From positions 930,001-994,000 of the forward strand of contig NZ_JARFIK010000001.1 of NCBI RefSeq assembly GCF_029076695.1: 64,000 bases of DNA, in the 5' to 3' direction. The DNA is from Adlercreutzia equolifaciens (GTDB lineage Bacteria > Actinomycetota > Coriobacteriia > Coriobacteriales > Eggerthellaceae). Shown piece after piece: positions 32,737 to 40,148 of this stretch. Both the position numbers and the translations under genes were made by a program. The first letter of the stretch is position 1, and each line of letters opens with the position of its first letter. Under the pieces are notes generated by a model. That model worked only from the letters and a program-made list of their open reading frames with translations, was not told where the DNA came from and did not search any database.

Positions 32737-34341
32737 GTGGCAGAGTCCGCAACCCCGGAGCAGAAGGTCATCGTCGTCGATTTCGGCGCGCAGTACGGGC
32801 AGCTGATCGCCCGTCGCGTGCGCGATTTGCACGTGTACTCGGAAATTGTGCCTTGCGACATTACTGCCGCGGAAGTGCGCGCTATGGCGCCGGCGGCCAT
32901 CATTTTGTCCGGCGGCCCGGCCAGCGTGTACGCGGAAGACGCCCCCTCCATCGACCCCGAGATTCTGGCCCTGGGCATTCCGGTGCTGGGTTTCTGCTAC
33001 GGTCAGCAGGCCATGGCCGTGGCCCTGGGCGGCGAAGTGGGCCACACCGAGAAGGGCGAGTACGGCCCGGCGCTTATTACGCGGGCCAGTGAGTCGGCCC
33101 TGTTCGACGGCACGCCCGGCGAGCAGACCGTGTGGATGAGCCATCGCGATGCCGTGAGCCGCGTGCCCGAGGGCTTCACCATCAGCTCGCGCACCGAGGT
33201 GTGCCCCGTGGCCTCCATGGAGTATCCGGAGCGCAAGCTGTACGCCACCCAGTTCCACCCCGAGGTGCGCCACACCGAGTTTGGTCAGACCATGCTGCGC
33301 AACTTCCTGTTCAACGTGTGCGAGCTTACACCCGACTGGACCATGGACTCCATTATCGAGGACTCGGTGGCAGCCATTCGCGAGGAAGTGGGGGAGGATC
33401 GCGTCATTCTGGGCCTTTCCGGCGGCGTGGACTCGTCGGTGGTGGCGGCGCTGTGCGCCAAGGCCATCGGCAAGCAGCTGACCTGCGTGTTCGTGAACCA
33501 TGGCTTTCTGCGCAAGGGCGAGCCGGAAGAGGTGGAAGAGGTGTTCACGAAGCAGTTCGACGTGGACTTCATCCATGTGCATGCCGAGGAGCGCTACCTG
33601 GAGCTTTTGCGCGGCGTGACCGACCCCGAGGAGAAGCGCCGCATTATCGGCACCCAGTTCTGGAAGGAATTCTTCGCCGTGGCCGAGGACTTGGCCGACG
33701 ACGGACGCCCCGTGAAATTCCTGGCCCAGGGCACTATTTACCCCGACATCATCGAGAGCGGTGCGCGCAAGACCGGCGGCAAGGCGAGCACCATCAAGAG
33801 CCACCATAACCTCATCCCCTTCCCCGAGGGCGTGCATTTCGACCTGATCGAGCCGCTGGACCACTTCTTCAAGGACGAGGTGCGCGCGCTGGGCACGGCG
33901 CTGGGGCTGCCCGACTACATTGTGCACCGCCAGCCCTTCCCGGGCCCGGGCCTGGCCATCCGCATCATCGGCGAGGTGACGGCCGAGAAGTTGGATATCC
34001 TGAAGAACGCTGACCTGATTGTGCGCGAAGAGCTGGATGCCTACAATGAGCGCCTCTTCGTCGAGACCGGCGAGCGCAACAGCGAGCATTCCGTGTGGCA
34101 GTACTTCGCCGCGCTGCCCGACATCCGCACCGTGGGCGTCATGGGCGACGAGCGCACCTACGCCCGCCCGGTGATCCTGCGCGCCGTGGAGAGTTCGGAC
34201 GCCATGACCGCCGACTGGGCGAAGCTCCCCTACGATCTGCTGGGCCGTATGAGCAGCCGCATCGTAGCCGAAGTCCCGGGAGTGAACCGCGTGTTCTACG
34301 ATGTGACGAGCAAGCCGCCGGCGACTATTGAGTTTGAGTAG
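32737..34341 (+). CDS. guaA: GMP synthase (glutamine-hydrolysing)
   Basis: 534-residue two-domain enzyme converting XMP to GMP. The class I amidotransferase domain (residues ~8-200) has the nucleophile in GFCYGQQAMA and the catalytic His/Glu in QFHPEVRHTEFG. The ATP pyrophosphatase domain starts with LGLSGGVDSSVVAAL, and the C-terminal dimerisation domain ends PPATIEFE, the universal GuaA ending. GTG start with AGGAGGA upstream. The 3' end of guaA is a recurrent integration site for integrative elements, and here a truncated integrase lies 290 bp downstream. Confidence 0.97.
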   Translation: MAESATPEQKVIVVDFGAQYGQLIARRVRDLHVYSEIVPCDITAAEVRAMAPAAIILSGGPASVYAEDAPSIDPEILALGIPVLGFCYGQQAMAVALGGEVGHTEKGEYGPALITRASESALFDGTPGEQTVWMSHRDAVSRVPEGFTISSRTEVCPVASMEYPERKLYATQFHPEVRHTEFGQTMLRNFLFNVCELTPDWTMDSIIEDSVAAIREEVGEDRVILGLSGGVDSSVVAALCAKAIGKQLTCVFVNHGFLRKGEPEEVEEVFTKQFDVDFIHVHAEERYLELLRGVTDPEEKRRIIGTQFWKEFFAVAEDLADDGRPVKFLAQGTIYPDIIESGARKTGGKASTIKSHHNLIPFPEGVHFDLIEPLDHFFKDEVRALGTALGLPDYIVHRQPFPGPGLAIRIIGEVTAEKLDILKNADLIVREELDAYNERLFVETGERNSEHSVWQYFAALPDIRTVGVMGDERTYARPVILRAVESSDAMTADWAKLPYDLLGRMSSRIVAEVPGVNRVFYDVTSKPPATIEFE

Positions 34342-34628
34342 GGGGCAAGTGGCCCACACGGAAGCGTTTGACCAGTTCAGAGCGTTGCTCGACCGCGAAC
34401 CATAAACTAAGAGCGTCATCAGGGTGTCATCACGAGAGGCTGAAATCCACCGTTCATGACAGCTGGTTATTCCCATCGGAATAGAATGAAATACGAACCA
34501 CTTCGCTGTTGGCTGATTTATTTTATCGAAGATTATCGAATGCGCATCCCTCCTTCCATCTGATCGGCTGATCCGACACTACGGGAAAAGAGGGAGGCGC
34601 GTCTTTGGGATGATGCGTCTTGCGCCCT
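34342..34628. other. Intergenic gap between guaA and integrase remnant
   Basis: 287 bp without a credible gene. Composition shifts here from GC-rich to AT-richer DNA. A short hairpin-like stretch (GAGGCGCGTC... near 34591) is present but has no T-run. I looked for a second copy of the guaA 3' end further on and did not find one by eye. Confidence 0.5.
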
Positions 34629-34940
34629 CTAAGGTCCGCTATGGATATCCTTCATTGTTTCTACAGAAGGCATGGCGTGGCATCGTCGGCAGAATGCGTC
34701 AATCTTCTCCCATGTGCTAGCAGTCACGGTCGGTTTGATGTCGCGCGCATAGACTCTGAAGAACTCAGAAATGGTCAGTGTCCGAAGGCTCGATTCGGAT
34801 TTGAGACGCCGCTCCCATTCCCCTGCCTCTTCTTTTGTCTCGAAGCCACGCTTTGTCGTTATCTTGGGAGTACCATTGGCATCCTTAAATCGACATGAAG
34901 ATATCCAGCAATTGTCTGATTTGTCTCTATAAATGCTCAT
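34629..34940 (-). pseudogene. Truncated tyrosine recombinase (integrase) N-terminal fragment
   Basis: 103 codons match the start of phage/ICE-type integrases. The arm-binding domain reads MSIYRDKSDNCWISSCRFKD and TKRGFETKEEAGEWE, and the start of the core-binding domain reads FFRVYARDIKPTVTASTWEKI. After WEKI the similarity breaks; the next frame reads RILPTM, the expected continuation, so a frameshift is likely. The catalytic domain with R-H-R-Y is missing. It points toward guaA, as expected for an integrase at one end of an element. I take it as the dead end-marker of a former island. Confidence 0.75.
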
Positions 34941-35020
34941 ACCGTGGCCTTTCCTCTGCAGCAGAAGCGTATCAGCCAGTATGAGACTTATACATGAAGA
35001 AAGGTTTGAACGCTTGGATG

Positions 35021-36262
35021 CTAATATGTGTGTCGTAAAGGGGCATGGCTGATTCGAAGATACTCGGGAAAACGCCCATCTTCCGAAATAAGGAATCCAA
35101 TAACCGTGCTGGTCGTATGTTCGCGGTAGCGAGATTCAGTATTTCTTTTTCCCACAACAAGAACTTCGTCATTACCTTTTGTTTTGAAGACTTCGAACTT
35201 ACCGTTTCGAAGGTCTTCGAAAAAGTTATCTAGGTGCTCTGAATCAAAAATATCTTTAGACGTATCAAAGACTAATTTTGTAGAAGCGTCTTTTATGACA
35301 ATTCGATTCTCCGAGTTTGAGTCATTGTTAATATCTCTATGTAAACGTACGGAATCCCTAACAGCTTCCTGACACCAAGAGATGCTATCTTCATTCTCTC
35401 GAAGAGTTTCTTCTAAGGAGTTAGCTTTCTTTTGTTGATTCAAGATTTTCTTAGAAAGGCTATTAAGAAATAGCGAGAACAGGGAACGCTTTTCGATATA
35501 GGATATCTCTTTTAATACCTCCTCTGTTTTCTGCTGTAGATATTCTTTTTCTAAAGTAAATTTTTTAGCTGCATCATCTTGAGAAGACAGATCTTTTTCA
35601 AGTTTCTTTAATCCATCTAGCGAGACGGAAACGCTCTTCTCTATTTCAGGAAAATAGAGCATCACAGGTTTATGCGATTTAACAGAGGGCTCTTCAAGTG
35701 CGATAGCTATATATCTAAACGAAGATGTAAGCTCGTTCTGATGAGTGACTGCCTGGTTGAGGCTCATGTTTAATTCTTCGAGATCCTTTAGGGTCGACCT
35801 TGCCGCATATAGCACTTGCGTTAGATGCGCTTTAAGGCCGATATAGCGATAGATATGTTTCAGCCCATTGGTCAGGCACCATGCACCAAGGAGCAGAATC
35901 AAAAAGTATAAATAGACTAGAAAGGGGGATAAGAAATCACTGAGATTAAGGTTTGGAATGAATTTTGCAAGTGCAAAAAACAGCAAACCTCCTACCAAAA
36001 GAAAAGTGATACCTTTTGGCAAGAGAGACCACCGCGCTTCGCCTCCTGTAAGGAGGCTGGTTTCTCGATTAATCTGCTCCTTTAGTCTTTCTAGGGTTTT
36101 AGAAAGATCAGCGTCGTTCTCAGCAAGATCAGAGAGTTCATTATGTATAGCGATATCGCTCCTTATTCGACTCCGCTGATTAATCTTTGAAAAGAGCGCT
36201 CCGAAGAAGGAAAGCAAGGCGGCTAATGCTGGAATGATAACGTTTGCGAATAACTCAATCAT
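35021..36262 (-). CDS. Membrane protein with coiled-coil region, unknown function
   Basis: Not recognised. 413 residues: an N-terminal hydrophobic helix (about 3-24), a charged stretch, two further helices (about 83-103 and 112-135), then a long, Lys/Glu-rich helical region likely to form coiled coil (about 155-300), and a C-terminal ~100-residue alpha/beta part (IVIKDASTKLVFDTS...). Codon use is markedly AT-richer than the chromosome, and it sits between the integrase remnant and a toxin-antitoxin pair, so it is probably horizontally acquired. The layout (membrane helices plus a cytoplasmic sensor-like part) is compatible with a defence or cell-suicide effector, but there is no diagnostic motif. 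Confidence 0.65.
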   Translation of the reverse strand: MIELFANVIIPALAALLSFFGALFSKINQRSRIRSDIAIHNELSDLAENDADLSKTLERLKEQINRETSLLTGGEARWSLLPKGITFLLVGGLLFFALAKFIPNLNLSDFLSPFLVYLYFLILLLGAWCLTNGLKHIYRYIGLKAHLTQVLYAARSTLKDLEELNMSLNQAVTHQNELTSSFRYIAIALEEPSVKSHKPVMLYFPEIEKSVSVSLDGLKKLEKDLSSQDDAAKKFTLEKEYLQQKTEEVLKEISYIEKRSLFSLFLNSLSKKILNQQKKANSLEETLRENEDSISWCQEAVRDSVRLHRDINNDSNSENRIVIKDASTKLVFDTSKDIFDSEHLDNFFEDLRNGKFEVFKTKGNDEVLVVGKRNTESRYREHTTSTVIGFLISEDGRFPEYLRISHAPLRHTY

Positions 36263-36301
36263 CTATCCTCATTCCAAATATTCATTAATAGTATTTTGAA
36301 G

Positions 36302-36595
36302 CTAGACCGTAGCCACATCCAGTTTCAATCCGAAAGCTTTTACAACTTTCTGCACTGTATCGAATGATGGATTCCCCGTAGGGGAAAGAGCCTTGTAAAG
36401 ACCATCGCGAGTGATCCCGGTCTCTTTTGAAAGCTGAGTCATGCCCTTTGCGCGAGCGATGTCGCCAAGAGCAGCTGCAATTACGGAAGTGTCGCCATCT
36501 TCCAAGGCAGCGTTGAGATAGGCGGCCATGTCCTCTTCGCTCGCGAGGTATTCAGATGCATCCCATTTGGTCGCTTTCTTCATCTTCGTTTCCAT
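36302..36595 (-). CDS. Antitoxin, HTH type (HigA-like, COG3636 family)
   Basis: 97-residue antitoxin. The N-terminal WDASEYLASEEDMAAYLNAALEDGD is the toxin-binding part and the HTH is MTQLSKETGITRDGLYKALSPTGNPSFDTVQKV, typical of putative addiction module antidotes. The ATG at 36595 overlaps the toxin stop codon by one base (TGATG); a GTG one codon earlier is the other option. Toxin first, antitoxin second is the usual order for this family. It is expected to neutralise the RelE-like toxin and repress the shared promoter. Confidence 0.87.
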   Translation of the reverse strand: METKMKKATKWDASEYLASEEDMAAYLNAALEDGDTSVIAAALGDIARAKGMTQLSKETGITRDGLYKALSPTGNPSFDTVQKVVKAFGLKLDVATV

Positions 36596-36933
36596 CACTC
36601 GTACTCCGCGTTGATCTTCTTTGCTTTCGCGATATCCTTCTGCTGCGACGACTTATCTCCGCCGATCAGAAGGAGAAGGATTTCCTTGCCTCGCTGAGAG
36701 TAGTACACCCGGTATCCAGGGCCGTAATCCACTCGAAGCTCATAGATGCTGTCTCCAACGGGCTTCGCATCGCCTAAGTTCCCTGTCAGCGAGACTCGCC
36801 TGAGTCGCACGCTGATGCGCGCTCGCGCATTCGTATCTTTCAGGCGCTTTAGCCATTCCTCGAACTCATCTGTTTGTAGCAATTTCAGTATGCTTGAAGT
36901 GTATACTATATTATACTTACTGTCAATTCTCAT
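36595..36933 (-). CDS. RelE/HigB-like toxin (COG3657 family)
   Basis: Up to 112 residues. The conserved body is TDEFEEWLKRLKDTNARARISVRLRRV, GDAKPVGDSIYELRVDYGPGYRVYY and LLLIGGDKSSQQKDIAKAKKI, the standard phage-Gp49-like RelE toxin pattern. Such toxins cleave mRNA at the ribosome. The frame opens with an ATG at 36933, but a TTGACA promoter element overlaps its first codons, and relatives begin near residue 18. A TTG start at 36882 (about 95 aa) is therefore a serious alternative. It forms an overlapping operon with the antitoxin gene. Confidence 0.85.
   Translation of the reverse strand: MRIDSKYNIVYTSSILKLLQTDEFEEWLKRLKDTNARARISVRLRRVSLTGNLGDAKPVGDSIYELRVDYGPGYRVYYSQRGKEILLLLIGGDKSSQQKDIAKAKKINAEYE
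36887..36926 (-). promoter_or_regulatory. Toxin-antitoxin promoter and operator-like inverted repeat
   Basis: On the minus strand TTGACA (36926-36921) is followed by an AT-rich TATAATATAGTATAC stretch. AGTATAC and GCATACT (36907-36901 and 36893-36887) form an inverted repeat with one mismatch, overlapping the expected transcription start, as usual for autoregulated TA operons. Confidence 0.55.
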
Positions 36934-37640
36934 CGAGAACGAGCAGATCAGAGCAACTGGGACAATTTGCCCAGTGGGAAGCTGAGCTCAGCGCGACATC
37001 TCGGGCGAGCCTCTGTCTATCGGGTCCCCGCATCGGTTTCTAGGTCGAACTCAATCTGAACTCACTTTGAGCTTAGCAGATTCAGGAAGCGCAGGTTAGA
37101 CGTAGTATTTCAGAGCGGAAATTTGTCCCCAATCTATTCCAGCGGAGTAAATTTCAGGCTTTTCCAAAAGGCGCGGGCATCGCCCGTACTCAGGGGAATA
37201 CCTCGTTGTAGTAAAATACCAGTTCAGAGTACTGGTTTCGATATCTTGCGATTTGTTCCGCTACTTAGAATGAGATTCTCTATCTCATTGAGTTCAAAAT
37301 GAAACTGTAACTGCAGGACGCCTCTCGCTCCTGCTAACACGTATGGGAATGGTGGGCATCTATGGTAAGAACTTTCAGGCCTACAACAATAGAGTGGGAG
37401 TAGGGGATGCGCTGGCAAGAAAGAAGCCAATGGGGGTTAGGGCTCCAGCGCGCTGACATGAAGTGCGTCATCGCAAAACGAAAGCGCCCGACTTAAGTGA
37501 AATACTCACCGCTCAGGCGCTTTGCTGGTGAGGATGATACCACGCTTGCGCAACCTTAGTAGTACGCCTTGCATACTTGATTCATTGCAAGCCGCAATTC
37601 TATTCAATCTTTGAGGTGCCAGTAGGGGTATGCTGCTTGA
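36934..37640. other. Non-coding gap of about 700 bp
   Basis: No credible gene. It contains several short repeats of TTTCAG/AACTC type and one long-range stem, AAAGCGCC near 37481 with GGCGCTTT near 37515, enclosing ~25 bases; this could be a terminator for either side but lacks a clear T-run. Probably decayed DNA left between island segments. Confidence 0.5.
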
Positions 37641-38465
37641 ATGATTGTGCTTGATTCAAAACAGGGGGACCGACCAGGATGTGAATCGCCTGAATGCGTG
37701 GTTGTCCCATTGCCTGGGATAGGGGAGCGGCGGCGGTACTGTGGGGTGGTGCAGCCGTTTGCGGCGCATGCCCACGGGCATTACGTGATTGGGCTTGTGG
37801 AGGAAGGGCGGCGCTCGCTTGTCTGCAATGAGGCCGCTTTTGAGCTCGCGCCCGGCGATCTGGTAGTATTCAACCCTGGTGACGTTCATGGCTGCGAGCA
37901 AAGCGATGGGGGCGTGTTCGCCTATGACAGCATTGCGGTAGCGGCTGAGCTTCTTGATGGAGCTCGGCTCGCGGGGCCGAAGGCGAGCGGTCCTGCGGCT
38001 GTTGAAGCCTTTCGGGAAGTGCTGAGAGTCATTGAGAAAGGGACCGAAACTCAGATAGCTGAAGCCGTGTTGTGCTTGTGCGAGTTTCTGGTTGAAGAAG
38101 AGGCTGCGGAGGACGGCGGGGACGCTCCTCTTCCGGCTGGCCTCCACGAAGACGCGGCTCAGCGCGCAATGGCCCACTTCTGTGGGCATCTGGCCTCTCC
38201 TTCGTCCCTTAGCGCCCTTGCGGCTGAGGAGGGGCTTTCCACTTACACCCTCATTCGCGCCTATAAGCGTCGTTTCTCCATCACGCCCATGCGGCACCTG
38301 GCATCGCTTCGCGTGGAATGCGCGTGCCGCCTGCTTCGGGAGGGCGTGGAACCCGCCGCCGTGGCAGCAGAAGTCGGCTTCGCCGATCAAGCTCATTTGA
38401 CCCGCGCTTTCAAGCAGCGCCTCGGCACAACCCCCGGCGCGTACCAGAGGATGATGGGCTGCTGA
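37641..38465 (+). CDS. AraC-family transcriptional regulator with cupin sensor domain
   Basis: 274 residues. N-terminal cupin-like domain (about 20-110; HAHGHYVIGLVEEGRRSL and LAPGDLVVFNPGDVHGCEQ are the paired beta-barrel motifs). A linker follows, then a C-terminal double HTH (about 185-272; LSALAAEEGLSTYTLIRAYKRRFSITPMRHL and VAAEVGFADQAHLTRAFKQRLGTTPGAYQR). GC-rich like the core chromosome, unlike its neighbours in the island. Relatives often control an adjacent LysE/amino-acid exporter; none is here. The DUF4143 gene downstream is convergent. ATG at 37641 has only a distant AGGGG upstream. Confidence 0.88.
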   Translation: MIVLDSKQGDRPGCESPECVVVPLPGIGERRRYCGVVQPFAAHAHGHYVIGLVEEGRRSLVCNEAAFELAPGDLVVFNPGDVHGCEQSDGGVFAYDSIAVAAELLDGARLAGPKASGPAAVEAFREVLRVIEKGTETQIAEAVLCLCEFLVEEEAAEDGGDAPLPAGLHEDAAQRAMAHFCGHLASPSSLSALAAEEGLSTYTLIRAYKRRFSITPMRHLASLRVECACRLLREGVEPAAVAAEVGFADQAHLTRAFKQRLGTTPGAYQRMMGC

Positions 38466-38551
38466 GCATTTGTTGGCGATCCATTGCCAACTGCCCCTGC
38501 AGCGAATGTGTAACTTGGCAATTTCTCCGAAGGCGCGCGAATCGGCCTCCC

Positions 38552-39778
38552 TTAAAGTCCCCAAGCTGGAAACGTCAGGCAGCTTTCATCGAGAGCGCCG
38601 AGCTTCTCGGTGAGGCAGACCAGGAGTCCTGTTCCTAGTTCCAGAGTCGATCTTTCCAGGGTCGAGAAAGCGCCAATATCTTTGCGCTGCGGGTTGGCGC
38701 TTCGCTTGATTTCGATGGGATGAAGAGCTCCGTCGCGCTCGATGACCGCATCGATCTCCTTGGCGTCGCGATCTCGATAGAACCAAAGCTTGGCAGCATC
38801 GCCGCTGTTAGTAAGTGTCTTTACGATCTCGCTAATCACGTAGTTCTCGAAAATCTGCCCAGCCAGGGCGCCGACAGCGAGGGTTTCCGCGGAGCTCCAC
38901 CGACCAAGCCAAGCGGCTAGCCCCGTGTCGTTGAAATAGAGCTTGGGCGTCTTAACGGCCCGTTTCATGGCGTTGTTCGAATAGGGCTGCAACAAGAATA
39001 CGATGTCGGATTTCTCCAGGATACCGAGCCACTCCTGCGCTTTGGCTCGGGGAATGCCTACGTCGCGTGCGAGAGACTCGACGTTGAGGAGCTGGGCGGT
39101 TTGGGCGGCGACGGCGGCCATGAAGCGCGAAAAGTCGAGCACATTAGCAGAGCCGTCGAGGTCGCGCACGTCGCGCTCGATATAGGTTTGCATATAGCTG
39201 CGATAAAAATGATCAACATTCGTGCTGCGTCCGTTGTTTACGGCAGGCATCCATCCGCGGAAGATTCGCCCATAAACTTGGGGTAGCGTTGCAGGCGTCT
39301 GCTCGGATAGTTTCTCTTTGAGCGAGCTGATTTTGATGTCCAACTTGAGTAGCGGACCCGACCCGTAGAGCTCGTGCTGCGATAGGGGAAGCATATGGAG
39401 GATGCCCACGCGGCCGGCAAGCGACTCGCCGGCAAGCTTCATGAGCGGAAATGGTTGCGAGCCGGTTAGCCAGAAAGCGCCGCAATCATCGGGGTGGGTA
39501 TCTGCGTATATTTTCAGGTAAGGAAAGAGCTGCGGGGCGTACTGCACCTCGTCGATAATAAGCGGCGGCTCGTGTAGTTGAAGAAAGAGCTGAGGGTCGC
39601 TTTGCGCGAGGGCTCTCTCCTGCAGATCATCGAGCGTGACAGAGGGCCGGTCGTTTTTGGCCAGATGCGCGATCATGGTGGACTTCCCGCATTGGCGCAT
39701 GCCAGTGAGAAGCACAATGGGAAATTCGTTAGCATAAGCAAGGAACTCGGCTTCTAGATCCCGATTTATGTACTCCAT
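38552..39778 (-). CDS. AAA ATPase with DUF4143 domain
   Basis: 408-residue ATPase of the widespread AAA_14/DUF4143 type. The P-loop is LLTGMRQCGKSTMI (about residues 22-35) and Walker B LIIDEVQYAP. The sensor part is FWLTGSQPFPLM and GRVGILHMLPLSQHEL. The C-terminal DUF4143 part contains KLYFNDTGLAAWLGR, ENYVISEIVK and a PD-(D/E)XK-like end (FYRDRDAKEIDAVIERDG, PIEIKRS), the Asp/Glu/Lys pattern of nuclease-like folds. The biological role of this family is not established. A perfect 15-bp inverted repeat lies directly upstream of the start codon. Confidence 0.87.
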   Translation of the reverse strand: MEYINRDLEAEFLAYANEFPIVLLTGMRQCGKSTMIAHLAKNDRPSVTLDDLQERALAQSDPQLFLQLHEPPLIIDEVQYAPQLFPYLKIYADTHPDDCGAFWLTGSQPFPLMKLAGESLAGRVGILHMLPLSQHELYGSGPLLKLDIKISSLKEKLSEQTPATLPQVYGRIFRGWMPAVNNGRSTNVDHFYRSYMQTYIERDVRDLDGSANVLDFSRFMAAVAAQTAQLLNVESLARDVGIPRAKAQEWLGILEKSDIVFLLQPYSNNAMKRAVKTPKLYFNDTGLAAWLGRWSSAETLAVGALAGQIFENYVISEIVKTLTNSGDAAKLWFYRDRDAKEIDAVIERDGALHPIEIKRSANPQRKDIGAFSTLERSTLELGTGLLVCLTEKLGALDESCLTFPAWGL

Positions 39779-39796
39779 TATGCCTCCTTACTGGTG

Positions 39797-39835
39797 TTTC
39801 GGCTAATTTTATCACAGATGTAAAATTAGCCGAAA
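39797..39835. promoter_or_regulatory. Perfect 15-bp inverted repeat upstream of the DUF4143 gene
   Basis: TTTCGGCTAATTTTA (39797-39811) and its exact complement (39821-39835) are separated by 9 bases. The repeat starts 19 bp before the DUF4143 ATG (minus strand). It is a likely operator; a transcript hairpin is the alternative. Confidence 0.6.
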
Positions 39836-39842
39836 AAAGTGA

Positions 39843-40148
39843 TGCAAGCTCTTAGTTGGCTTGTCGGAAAAGGCTGTTCTGGCGGTTGCCCTTTTGGATG
39901 TTGAGTGCACAAATGCGCGTCTGGTGATCTTTCGCGTGGTGGATATTTTGGGCGCTATGACTAGAGACTGGGAAAAGTTGACTTGTGATATGCAAGGCCA
40001 TATGAACAGCTGCACTATGGTTGACGTTCTCGATGCAAACCGCATGTTTAGTGATGCGGCGAGCGAGCCGCCCCTGATTTTTGAGTGGGGGATGGATCTT
40101 CCCATGGCTGAAGTTTGGCGACAGAAAACGTGCCTTGTACGTAGGGGG
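39843..40148 (+). other. Coding-like remnant, unassigned
   Basis: An open plus-strand frame starting without an ATG reads ~100 residues of balanced composition (includes LVIFRVVDILGAMTRDWEKL and PPLIFEWGMDLPMAEVW). Further on it overlaps the end of the STAND gene on the other strand. I cannot match it to a family. It may be the tail of a deleted gene; a chance frame is also possible. Confidence 0.25.
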
